DNA of 26,035 bases from positions 1 through 26,035 of the forward strand of contig JABEVH010000179.1 in the NCBI GenBank assembly GCA_013043915.1. Direction: 5' to 3'. This document shows, one piece after another, positions 1 to 6,975 of the stretch. The stretch comes from Pseudomonadales bacterium (GTDB taxonomy: Bacteria > Pseudomonadota > Gammaproteobacteria > Pseudomonadales > Moraxellaceae). The position numbers and the translations under genes were made by a program. Each line of letters opens with the position of its first letter. The first letter of the stretch is position 1. A model generated the notes under the pieces. The model was given only the letters and a program-made list of their open reading frames with translations. It had not been told where the DNA came from and did not search any database.

Positions 1-62
1 AACTGATAACCTCAAGAGATCAGGTCTGCGCAGTATCAACCCTTCCCGGACTCCACTTATAA

Positions 63-329
63 TTCGGGGATTGCTGTTCAAACAACCGGGACCACTTCAG
101 TGATCGAGCTGTCTGTATTGATGACTACAACGGGTGGTGCAAGGTTCGGTTGACGTGCGAAGCAAACGATGGAGAGGTTGAGTGTGCTATTGGCAAGAAA
201 TATTGTGTTCCTAGGCGTGGTACAGGCGGTGTGCTTATCATAGCAACCGCCCGATGTTCATACTTGCACGGGGGTTTTAGGGGCAGGGGTTGGAGATACG
301 TGCGTGTATACGTTCAATGCCCTCTATAA
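63..329 (+). other. Cysteine-rich open frame without a start codon, possible gene remnant
   Basis: This frame stays open for 88 codons and ends at TAA 327-329, inside the antisense 3' end of the aldo-keto reductase gene. It has no ATG; the only plausible in-frame initiator near the front is a TTG at 150. An in-frame TAA at 60-62 separates it from a further open stretch (3-59) that reaches the window edge. The translation looks protein-like: it is rich in Asp, Asn, Gly and Trp, and cysteines fall at frame positions 4, 5, 18, 26, 32, 41, 48 and 65, as in a secreted disulfide-bonded domain. I do not recognise a family. It may be the decayed end of a secreted protein whose start lies left of the window, or chance. 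Confidence 0.25.
225..251 (-). terminator. Hairpin downstream of the tas-like gene
   Basis: GGCGGT (225-230) pairs with ACCGCC (246-251), and an inner GCT/AGC pair extends the stem. It lies about 25 nt beyond the stop codon of the minus-strand aldo-keto reductase, where a terminator of the three-gene run would be expected. No T-run follows on the minus strand, so intrinsic termination is doubtful. Confidence 0.25.
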
Positions 330-1326
330 CCTCCGGGCTGAGTTGGATATGGGCACTAGCCAGATTGATTCGCAGTTGCTCAAGGGAGGTTGCTCCGATG
401 ATATTGCTGGTTATAAAGTCACGGCTATTGACCCAGGCTAATGCCAGCTGTGAGGGTTCCAGCCCATGATCAAGAGCCAGTTGAACGTAAGCCGTGATGG
501 CCTGTTCAGCATTTTCACCCCGGTAGCGTGAAAAACGCTCCCATAGCGTCATGCGAGCGCCAGCAGGTTGAACTCCGTGCAAGTATTTTCCGGACAGTGC
601 GCCAAATGCCAAGGGTGAGTATGCCAGCAGACCCACATGCTCGCGGATTGCCATTTCGCTGAGGCCGATTTCGAAGCTTCGATTTAGCAGGTTATAGGGG
701 TTCTGAATGCTGACAACGCGAGGTAGTCCCTTGAGTTCAGCAAGTTTAAGGAATTGATGAACACCCCATGGCGTTTCATTGGAGAGTCCTATGCAACGCA
801 CTTTGCCGGCCTTGATAAAGTCAGCCAATACATCCAGCGTTTCTGCAATCGGAATGGAGGATTCATCAGCCACATGCCGATATCCAAGTTCTCCAAAATG
901 ATTGGTGGAACGGTCGGGCCAGTGCAGTTGGTAAAGATCGACATAGTCAGTTTTTAGCCGCTTCAGACTGTCATGCAGGGCAGATTCAAGATTGACCCGA
1001 TCATGACGTGTGTGTCCCTGGCGAAGATGGGCCGCCTGCAGTAGTTTTTTGGAGGGGCCTGCTGCCTTGGTTGCCACGAGGACCTTAGAACGGTTACCAG
1101 GCTGAGCCAGCCATGTACCCAGATAGCTTTCAGTCAACCCCAGAGTTTCAGGCTTGGGAGGGACAGGGTACATTTCAGCGGTATCAACCAGATTGACACC
1201 AGCATCTACAGCCATATCCAGTTGGGCATGAGCCTCAGCTTCCGAGTTCTGTTGTCCCCAAGTCATCGTGCCCAGCGTAATGATGCTTACCTTGAGTGGT
1301 GTGGTGCCAAGTTGACGATACTCCAT
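277..1326 (-). CDS. tas: Tas-like aldo-keto reductase
   Basis: NADP(H)-dependent oxidoreductase of the aldo-keto reductase superfamily, closest by eye to E. coli Tas (346 residues; 349 here). The family has a TIM-barrel fold with a catalytic Asp-Tyr-Lys-His tetrad. The matching residues are D48 and Y53 (VDTAEMYPVPP), K87 (ATKA) and H135 (QLHWP). The Tas-typical segments ALHDSLKRL, NPYNLLNRSFE and KPAGAR-like VQPAGAR are present. The C-terminal stretch IIGATSLEQL is the usual NADPH-phosphate-binding region. The ATG is preceded by GAGGG at a normal distance. It is the last gene of a minus-strand run after uup and a lipoprotein, 35 nt behind the latter. The physiological substrate is unknown; E. 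coli Tas is known only from suppression of a tyrosine auxotrophy. Confidence 0.93.
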   Translation of the reverse strand: MEYRQLGTTPLKVSIITLGTMTWGQQNSEAEAHAQLDMAVDAGVNLVDTAEMYPVPPKPETLGLTESYLGTWLAQPGNRSKVLVATKAAGPSKKLLQAAHLRQGHTRHDRVNLESALHDSLKRLKTDYVDLYQLHWPDRSTNHFGELGYRHVADESSIPIAETLDVLADFIKAGKVRCIGLSNETPWGVHQFLKLAELKGLPRVVSIQNPYNLLNRSFEIGLSEMAIREHVGLLAYSPLAFGALSGKYLHGVQPAGARMTLWERFSRYRGENAEQAITAYVQLALDHGLEPSQLALAWVNSRDFITSNIIGATSLEQLRINLASAHIQLSPEVIEGIERIHARISNPCP

Positions 1327-1361
1327 AAAACATCCCTCAGGGCTAAGGTAATTTCAATGAG

Positions 1362-2138
1362 TTAGGGCAAGGACCCTGTTGGTTTTGCAATCTGTGCATT
1401 CCATTCGCAGGTGGCTGCTACCGGGGGCGGTTGCGAGCCAATGGCGTAGTGCCCAAAATCTTCCATGCCATGCACGACGGCATGTCCTATACGCTTAACT
1501 GTCTTGAGCGGACTGGTCGGTGGATGACCAGGAATGATCATGTCACTGGCAAGAAGCTGCAGCTGCACTCTCATGCGGTCAGGCTGGAAGGCAGGCATAC
1601 GATGTTGCAGGATATAAGCTAAGTCACCATCTTTGAAGATAAGGAAGCCGTAGTAGAAAAGCTGATCCTTGTCTTTGAGCTCAGGGATGGCCTTATGCTG
1701 CATAGACAGGGATACCATGGCAAACATCCCTTCATGATTGCGTACGCGTACCGAAACTTTGCCAAGATTATTGACCACTTTGATATTGGCTGAAGCAGGT
1801 ATCACTTTACGCTCGTAATTGGCCAGTATGATCTCTGCAATTGTGTGATCAGCGGCATAAGGCGGGATCATGGCTAAGGGATCCTGATTGATGCGCAAAT
1901 AATCGATTCGGAAGAAACGGTTCTGTGCATCCCAGATGTTCAGTGACCCTCCGACATGGTCACACCCTTCAGTTAGGGTCACTTGGCCGCGAAAAGCATT
2001 ACTGTCCAGCGGCAGGGTATAAGCCAGCTGCGGTGCATGATAATACCCCATGGTTTGTTTGACGGTACTGGCACAAGCCGTCAATAGCATGAGAAGTGAA
2101 AGAGCCACAAGGTGAAACCAGCGGTGGTTAAGGCACAT
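1362..2138 (-). CDS. Putative lipoprotein of unknown function
   Basis: A 258-residue protein with a typical lipoprotein signal: a basic N-terminus, a hydrophobic stretch at residues 9-20 and the lipobox LTAC with the modified cysteine at C22. No Asp follows the cysteine, so outer-membrane sorting is likely by the E. coli rule. I do not recognise the mature domain; it contains a Cys at about 59 and another near the C-terminus (ATCEW) that could form a disulfide. AGGAAA lies just upstream of the ATG. The gene sits 37 nt after uup and 35 nt before the tas-like gene on the same strand, so the three are probably co-transcribed, although they share no obvious pathway. Confidence 0.8.
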   Translation of the reverse strand: MCLNHRWFHLVALSLLMLLTACASTVKQTMGYYHAPQLAYTLPLDSNAFRGQVTLTEGCDHVGGSLNIWDAQNRFFRIDYLRINQDPLAMIPPYAADHTIAEIILANYERKVIPASANIKVVNNLGKVSVRVRNHEGMFAMVSLSMQHKAIPELKDKDQLFYYGFLIFKDGDLAYILQHRMPAFQPDRMRVQLQLLASDMIIPGHPPTSPLKTVKRIGHAVVHGMEDFGHYAIGSQPPPVAATCEWNAQIAKPTGSLP

Positions 2139-2175
2139 GATCAGCTTTCCTATTCTTGTTATTTACATGCAGTCA

Positions 2176-4032
2176 TTATTGTTCAAGAGTATCCCACCTC
2201 TCTAGCAGGCTGAGCAGTTCTTCCTCAATTTGGCTCAGGCGCATTGTCGTGGTCGCAGCCTGCCTATTGTCAAGGAAGAATTCAGGATCGTCCATACACT
2301 TGTACAATTGCGCTTGTTCTTCTTCCAATCGGGCAATTTTTTCCGGTAGAGCGCTTAGCTCGCGTTGCTCATGGAAGCTTAGTTTAGTGCTACGGGGACG
2401 TGAGGTCTGCCCGGTCGGCTTAGGTGTCGAGGGAACAACAGCAGATATTGCCGAAGCGCGTTGCCGCAGAAAATCACTGTAACCGCCTACATAGTCATGA
2501 ATGTTGCCGTTTCCAGCAAGATGCCAGGTGCTGGTAACGACAGCATCAAGGAAGGCGCGATCATGCGAAATCAGCAGCAGTGTGCCTGAATAGCTGGCTA
2601 GTATATCTTCAAGGAGCTCAAGGGTTTCCAAATCTAGATCGTTGGTGGGCTCATCCATGATCAGCAAGTTGCTTGGGCGCGCAAACAGGCGAGCAAGTAG
2701 CAACCGGTTACGTTCCCCTCCCGATAGAGCCTTAACCGGAGTTCGAGCGCGGCGAGGTGAAAATAAAAAATCCTGTAAATAGCTCATGGCGTGCTTCTGG
2801 ACGCCATTAATTTCAACATAGTCAGAACCGTCGACCACGTTATCAAGTACCGAGGCCTCCTCATTAAGTACTTCACGCAGTTGGTCAAAATAGGCGATTT
2901 TTAGGTGAGTACCCAGTTTTACTTCGCCTGACTGAGGCTGGAGTGCTCCAATAATCAGACGTATCAGGGTTGATTTGCCGACACCATTGTCACCAATCAG
3001 GCCGATGCGTTCACCGCGCATCACACTGATGGAAAAGTCATCAATCAAGGATTGTCCTGCAATGGCATAGCAGACATGGTCGAGTTCCAAAACCAGGCGT
3101 CCGGAGCGATCAGCGGCGTGCAAGGCCATGGTAGCCTGGCCCTGACGCTGGCGTTGATCAGCTTTTTCACGGCGCATGGCTTGCAAAGCTCGTACTCTTC
3201 CTTCATTGCGAGTACGCCGGGCTTCAATGCCTTTACGTATCCATACCTCCTCCTCAGCAAGGCGCCGGTCAAACAGTTGCTGAGCAGAGGACTCAGCAGA
3301 TTGGCGCTGTGAAGAACGCAACAGGCTTTCATCATAAAGGCAGCGGTCATCATGCAGGCGGCCACGATCCAGTTCCCAAAAGCGTTGACCTATGGTGCGT
3401 AAAAATTGTCGGTCATGGCTAACTATGATCAGAGAGCCGCGCCAGGCGAGTAAATGGGTTTCCAGCCAGCCGATGCTGGCAGTATCAAGGTGGTTGGTAG
3501 GTTCATCAAGCAAAAGTACATCAGGTTCCTGGGCCAGGGCACGGGCCAGAAGCACGCGTCGCTTACGTCCTCCTGACAGGTGTGAAAAGTCCATGCTGGC
3601 ATCAAGATCCAGTCGGCTTATCCAGTTCATGGCGCGTTGTTCCAAGGCGAAACCGCCATGATGCTCCAGTCGTTCCTGCAGTTCAGCTAATTGATCCATC
3701 AGGGGGGTAGGTTCATGCAGCATGGCTTGATAAGCGGCTAAGTCCTCGGCGATTGCACCAAAGCCAGACATGATGACCTGAAGTACTGAACCGTGAAGAT
3801 GGGTAGGCACCTCCTGGGGTAAAGTTTCAATGCGCAGATTTTGTTGCCGAATGACTTCCCCTGAATCTAGGGCCTGAGTACCGGCAAGAATGGAGAGCAA
3901 TGTGGATTTGCCTGCGCCATTGCGGCCGCGAATGGCAACACGTTCACCCTCAGCCAGACTGACGTGTACATCATCAAGCAGCAGGCCGTCACCAAATCCT
4001 AAGGTGGCCTGGCGGAGAGTGATAAGTGGCAT
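2176..4032 (-). CDS. uup: ABC-F ATPase Uup
   Basis: Soluble ABC-F protein with two ATP-binding cassettes and no membrane segments, 618 residues from the chosen start. Cassette 1 has Walker A GRNGAGKST (36-44), signature LSGG (152-155) and Walker B LLLDEPTNHLD (to about 183). The linker carries EVWIRKGIEARRTRNEGR (262-279), almost the E. coli Uup sequence. Cassette 2 has GDNGVGKST (347-355), LSGGERNRLLLARLF and MDEPTNDLD. A C-terminal tail of about 75 residues with coiled-coil character matches the DNA-binding/ribosome-related tail of Uup. Family members act on ribosomes or branched DNA intermediates; loss in E. coli raises precise transposon excision. The frame stays open to 4155, but the alignment begins at MPLITL, so 4032 is the start and the upstream 41 codons are rejected. 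Confidence 0.95.
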   Translation of the reverse strand: MPLITLRQATLGFGDGLLLDDVHVSLAEGERVAIRGRNGAGKSTLLSILAGTQALDSGEVIRQQNLRIETLPQEVPTHLHGSVLQVIMSGFGAIAEDLAAYQAMLHEPTPLMDQLAELQERLEHHGGFALEQRAMNWISRLDLDASMDFSHLSGGRKRRVLLARALAQEPDVLLLDEPTNHLDTASIGWLETHLLAWRGSLIIVSHDRQFLRTIGQRFWELDRGRLHDDRCLYDESLLRSSQRQSAESSAQQLFDRRLAEEEVWIRKGIEARRTRNEGRVRALQAMRREKADQRQRQGQATMALHAADRSGRLVLELDHVCYAIAGQSLIDDFSISVMRGERIGLIGDNGVGKSTLIRLIIGALQPQSGEVKLGTHLKIAYFDQLREVLNEEASVLDNVVDGSDYVEINGVQKHAMSYLQDFLFSPRRARTPVKALSGGERNRLLLARLFARPSNLLIMDEPTNDLDLETLELLEDILASYSGTLLLISHDRAFLDAVVTSTWHLAGNGNIHDYVGGYSDFLRQRASAISAVVPSTPKPTGQTSRPRSTKLSFHEQRELSALPEKIARLEEEQAQLYKCMDDPEFFLDNRQAATTTMRLSQIEEELLSLLERWDTLEQ

Positions 4033-4088
4033 AGCTTGAAGCTCGGTAGTAAAGAGCCCATCATAGCAGGCCACATGGGGGGGCGGAT

Positions 4089-4289
4089 ATGACGGAACAA
4101 CGGTTGGAGCGATTGGAGATACAGTTAGCTTTCCAAGATGATCTTTTGGAGGCACTTAATCGTTTGGTGACAGCGCAGCAACGCGAAATTAGCAATCTTC
4201 AGCGCGAGGTTAGAACCTTGCATGTGCGTATGCAGCAGATGGAGAGGCCCGAAGTGCCCATTATCGAGACTCCCCCTCCCCATTACTGA
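4089..4289 (+). CDS. slyX: SlyX family protein
   Basis: A 66-residue protein that is nearly all alpha-helical, with heptad-like spacing of leucines from about residue 4 to 52, consistent with a coiled coil. LEIQLAFQDDLLEALN matches the conserved N-terminal part of SlyX (ESRLAFQE...IEELN), and the end TPPPHY is the SlyX hallmark. The function of the family is not known. A GGGGGG run just upstream serves as the ribosome-binding site. It diverges from uup with 56 nt between the starts. Its stop codon overlaps the 3' end of the convergent DUF4442 gene by 7 nt. Confidence 0.93.
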   Translation: MTEQRLERLEIQLAFQDDLLEALNRLVTAQQREISNLQREVRTLHVRMQQMERPEVPIIETPPPHY

Positions 4290-4816
4290 GTTTGCTGGGA
4301 GCCGCTTTCACCTGAAGCCGCGGGTGTGCGTTTTTTGGGAACCCATGCCCACAGCATTTCACAACGTATAGGCGGCTCGTTGCTCTCATCGCTAACGATG
4401 GTTTCAACAAGAACCTCTCCCTTGGGTTGAGTTCGAATCAGCGTGATTTGCTCGGGTGTAAGCGTAGCTACTGCCTTCATGTTGCCTTGGGTGCGTTTGA
4501 GAAAATCAACTTTCAGGCTCTTGATGAGAGGCAGTTTGTCATCAGGAAGATTCATGCCAACCACAAAACCGCTGGCAGTTTCTGCCAGCAAGGCCATGGC
4601 AGCGGCATGTATGCCTTTGATATGGTTTTGAACGGGGCGACGATTGCGCAGGCTGACCTCTACTTTTTCAGAACTCAGTGTTTCGTAGAGCAGGCCAGCA
4701 GTACCCACAAAAGGAACCACTTTGCCAAAAAGTTTAGAAAGCAAACTTGGCCTTAGCGCCAAAGGAACGAAAGATAGTCGGCTAATGTTGCGGGTGAGCG
4801 CATTGCTGAAAACCAT
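4283..4816 (-). CDS. DUF4442 hotdog-fold protein, putative thioesterase
   Basis: A 177-residue protein that looks like a DUF4442/YiiD-C type hotdog domain. The core region holds VEVSLRNRRPVQNHIKGIHAA (about 52-72), where hotdog thioesterases have the Asn/His-Gly substrate loop before the long central helix, followed by AMALLAETASGFVVG. Later beta strands include the segment KVDFLKRTQGNMKAVATL. The last 20 residues are low in complexity (Ser, Gly, Gln). Acyl-CoA hydrolysis is inferred from the fold only. It starts 3 nt after yajQ on the same strand, with its ribosome-binding site (AAGGA) inside the yajQ end, so the two are one operon. Confidence 0.8.
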   Translation of the reverse strand: MVFSNALTRNISRLSFVPLALRPSLLSKLFGKVVPFVGTAGLLYETLSSEKVEVSLRNRRPVQNHIKGIHAAAMALLAETASGFVVGMNLPDDKLPLIKSLKVDFLKRTQGNMKAVATLTPEQITLIRTQPKGEVLVETIVSDESNEPPIRCEMLWAWVPKKRTPAASGESGSQQTQ

Positions 4817-4819
4817 GAA

Positions 4820-5308
4820 CTAGTCCTTGAAGTTGTTAAACTGTAAAGGGCGTCCCAAACTTTGTTGGCGCAGAAACGACATCACGGTCTGAAGCGTATC
4901 CTTTTTCTTGTCGGTTATCCTTATTTTATCGCCCATGATGCTCGCCTGAACCTTGATGCCTTCTTCTTTGAGCAGGCGCACAATTTTTTTAGCAGTATCC
5001 TGATCTAACCCATCCTTAAGAGCTATAGTCTGTAACATGCGTCGTCCGGAGGCCTGCATGTCACCTGTATCGAGGACCTGGGCATCGATACGACGTTTGA
5101 TGATCTGGGTTTCCAGCATGGCAAGCAGCTGCTCGACCTGAAAATCAGATTCAGCGCTCAACTGGATTTCTTTGGTCTTTTCATTGAATTCAACGCGAGC
5201 ATCCGCGCCGCGAAAATCAAAGCGTGTCGCCACTTCTTTTTGCGTATTGGCCACAGCATTGGCAACTTCAAACATCTCGACTTCTGAGACGATATCAAAC
5301 GATGGCAT
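4820..5308 (-). CDS. yajQ: YajQ family nucleotide-binding protein
   Basis: YajQ family protein, 162 residues from the chosen ATG (family about 163). The start MPSFDIVSE, RFDFRG (about 29-34), the central TGDMQASGRRMLQT, EGIKVQASIMGDKIRITDKKKDTLQ and the end LGRPLQFNNFKD are all strongly conserved in YajQ. The family has two ferredoxin-like folds. Members bind tRNA or GTP in vitro, and Xanthomonas/Pseudomonas members bind cyclic di-GMP and act with a transcription factor. A GTG six bases upstream (5314) is in frame, but GGAGG sits 5 nt before the ATG at 5308 and the family starts at MPSF, so 5308 is preferred. First gene of an operon with the DUF4442 protein. Confidence 0.95.
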   Translation of the reverse strand: MPSFDIVSEVEMFEVANAVANTQKEVATRFDFRGADARVEFNEKTKEIQLSAESDFQVEQLLAMLETQIIKRRIDAQVLDTGDMQASGRRMLQTIALKDGLDQDTAKKIVRLLKEEGIKVQASIMGDKIRITDKKKDTLQTVMSFLRQQSLGRPLQFNNFKD

Positions 5309-5450
5309 TTCCACCTCCGTGAGCTAACGCCGGCATTTAACTCCGAGATATGCCAATGTGCAAGAGTCTTGGTTCGTGGACTGCAAGATTGTCATTGAGG
5401 TGCTATCACTGGTATGTTGTGTCTTATCAAGAATCCTCGTGGAGATAGCT

Positions 5451-6098
5451 GTGTTGCAGTATGAGATCATTCCCGTAACGCCCTTTGCTCAGAACTGTAC
5501 GTTGCTGTGGTGTGATAGCACGGGTGAAGCTGCCCTGGTTGATGCCGGAGGGGATATTGATCGGCTTATGGCTGCTGTATCAAAACGAGCACTGGCCTTG
5601 GTTAAATTGCTGGTGACACACGCTCATGTTGATCATGTCGGTGCCGTGGGGCAATTGCATGATCAAGGGTCGCTGCCTATTGAGGGGCCAGGACGAGCGG
5701 ATGATTACTGGATAGAAGCCCTACCTGCTGTGGCGCAGCAATATGGATTTCCTCCGGCGCGCAAATTTGTTCCAGACCGTTGGTTGGTCGATGGCGACGA
5801 GGTATTTCTAGGTGAGGAGGTACTTCAAGTTCTGCATTGCCCGGGCCATACCCCCGGGCATGTGGTTTTTTACCATGCAGCATCCAAGCTCGCCTGTGTG
5901 GGCGATGTATTGTTTGCAGGATCCATAGGGCGCAGTGATTTCCCGGGAGGCGATGGTCCTACCTTGATACGATCAATACGTGAACATCTTTTCCCCTTAG
6001 GGGATGAGGTTAGATTCATTCCAGGCCATGGCCCTATGTCTACCTTGGGAGCAGAACGCCAGAGTAACCCGTTTGTTGCTGATGCCCGCTTTGCTTAG
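5451..6098 (+). CDS. ycbL: YcbL-type metallo-beta-lactamase hydrolase
   Basis: Metallo-beta-lactamase fold hydrolase, 215 residues from the GTG chosen here, the same length as E. coli YcbL, a glyoxalase II-like enzyme acting on glutathione thioesters. The metal motif THAHVDH gives H57, H59, D61 and H62. Further ligands fit LHCPGHTPGH (H133 or H137), GDVLFAGSIGRSDFPGG (D152) and FIPGHGP (H193). The N-terminus LQYEIIPVTPFAQNC matches YcbL (NYRIIPVTAFSQNC). The open frame extends to an ATG at 5358, but those 31 codons match nothing in the family. GTG 5451 has GGAG 6 nt upstream, which decides the start. It is divergent from yajQ and overlaps the convergent 292-residue gene by 4 nt. Confidence 0.92.
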   Translation: MLQYEIIPVTPFAQNCTLLWCDSTGEAALVDAGGDIDRLMAAVSKRALALVKLLVTHAHVDHVGAVGQLHDQGSLPIEGPGRADDYWIEALPAVAQQYGFPPARKFVPDRWLVDGDEVFLGEEVLQVLHCPGHTPGHVVFYHAASKLACVGDVLFAGSIGRSDFPGGDGPTLIRSIREHLFPLGDEVRFIPGHGPMSTLGAERQSNPFVADARFA

Positions 6099-6973
6099 TT
6101 GCCTAATAAGGCTTGAAGCAAGCCTGGATGCAAGGATTGCAATTGTCGTCGGTATTGATCAGGCGTGGAGTTTTTGCCCTTAATGCTATCGGTGAGCATA
6201 TTCATGGTAGTTTCGAAGGCCTGTCCCCAGCTTGCTTGTGGGGGATAGCGCGTAGTTTTCACCAAGGGCAGCAGAGCGGGTTCACGTAATAGCATCCAGG
6301 CAGGAAACCAAACAGTATCTTGCTCGGATTCAGCGGGTAGTTGCATCTCAAAATCATTGTGAGCATCTTTCAAACGGGTGATAGAGCTGCTTTCTATTCG
6401 TGATATGCAAGTCTCTGGGCATAGCCAAGCCAGTTCAAATACGAGAGACCAAGCTGTATCCAGAGATCTTTCCTGCAACAGGCTGCTCAGCATCCAGTCC
6501 AGGGTTACACGTTGTTGCCACCAGCCAGGCAGGGCTGCAATCGTATCGCGTGCAGATTGATAAGCTCCAGCGCGCAGGAAGAGTGACGCAGGGTGCAGTT
6601 CATTCAGTGGAAGATCTGCTACGGAAACCAAGGATGATAAGGAGTGGCTCGCCAGTAGTTTCCAGTAGGAGGCCATCCAGCGCATGGAATCATGTTTAAA
6701 CCAACGATCAGCCAAGGGCTGTATAACTGATTGTCCATGTATGAAATTTTCACGAAGATCTACATCCCTGAGCTCCAGTCCTTCCATCAGGATTTGCAGA
6801 TCAGGAAGTACCGGATCTTCAGGGGACATAACTTTAAGTTGACGTAGGGCTAAAGATGCTGCATCGGTATTGTACGCTAGCAAGCCGTCCAGAATGCGGT
6901 TGAGTAGCTGTGAGGATTGCGTATCTATAAACAAATCCAATTGCTGATGGGGTAAAGGCTTAAGGTAGTTCAT
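6095..6973 (-). CDS. Hypothetical protein coupled to a histidine kinase
   Basis: A 292-residue soluble protein I do not recognise. It has no signal peptide or membrane segment. It is rich in Leu and predicted by eye to be mostly alpha-helical, with repeated helix pairs (for example NRILDGLLAYNTDAASLALR and SARDTIAALPGWWQQRVTL) that resemble a TPR-like solenoid without a clear consensus. Tryptophans are frequent (about 10). Its ATG lies 2 nt after the stop codon of the MASE1 histidine kinase, so the two are almost certainly co-translated. There is no receiver or DNA-binding motif, so it is not a standard response regulator. A role as kinase partner is an inference from the linkage only. Its stop codon overlaps the end of ycbL by 4 nt. 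Confidence 0.8.
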   Translation of the reverse strand: MNYLKPLPHQQLDLFIDTQSSQLLNRILDGLLAYNTDAASLALRQLKVMSPEDPVLPDLQILMEGLELRDVDLRENFIHGQSVIQPLADRWFKHDSMRWMASYWKLLASHSLSSLVSVADLPLNELHPASLFLRAGAYQSARDTIAALPGWWQQRVTLDWMLSSLLQERSLDTAWSLVFELAWLCPETCISRIESSSITRLKDAHNDFEMQLPAESEQDTVWFPAWMLLREPALLPLVKTTRYPPQASWGQAFETTMNMLTDSIKGKNSTPDQYRRQLQSLHPGLLQALLGN

Positions 6974-6975
6974 GG

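Noticed and set aside
4033..4155. N-terminal extension of Uup by 41 codons
   Set aside because: It overlaps the slyX start on the other strand and has no counterpart in Uup; the ABC domain starts at MPLITL.
5358..5450. Upstream ATG giving the YcbL-type protein a hydrophobic 31-residue leader
   Set aside because: Not in the family, which is cytoplasmic and 215 residues long; GGAG is placed for the GTG at 5451.
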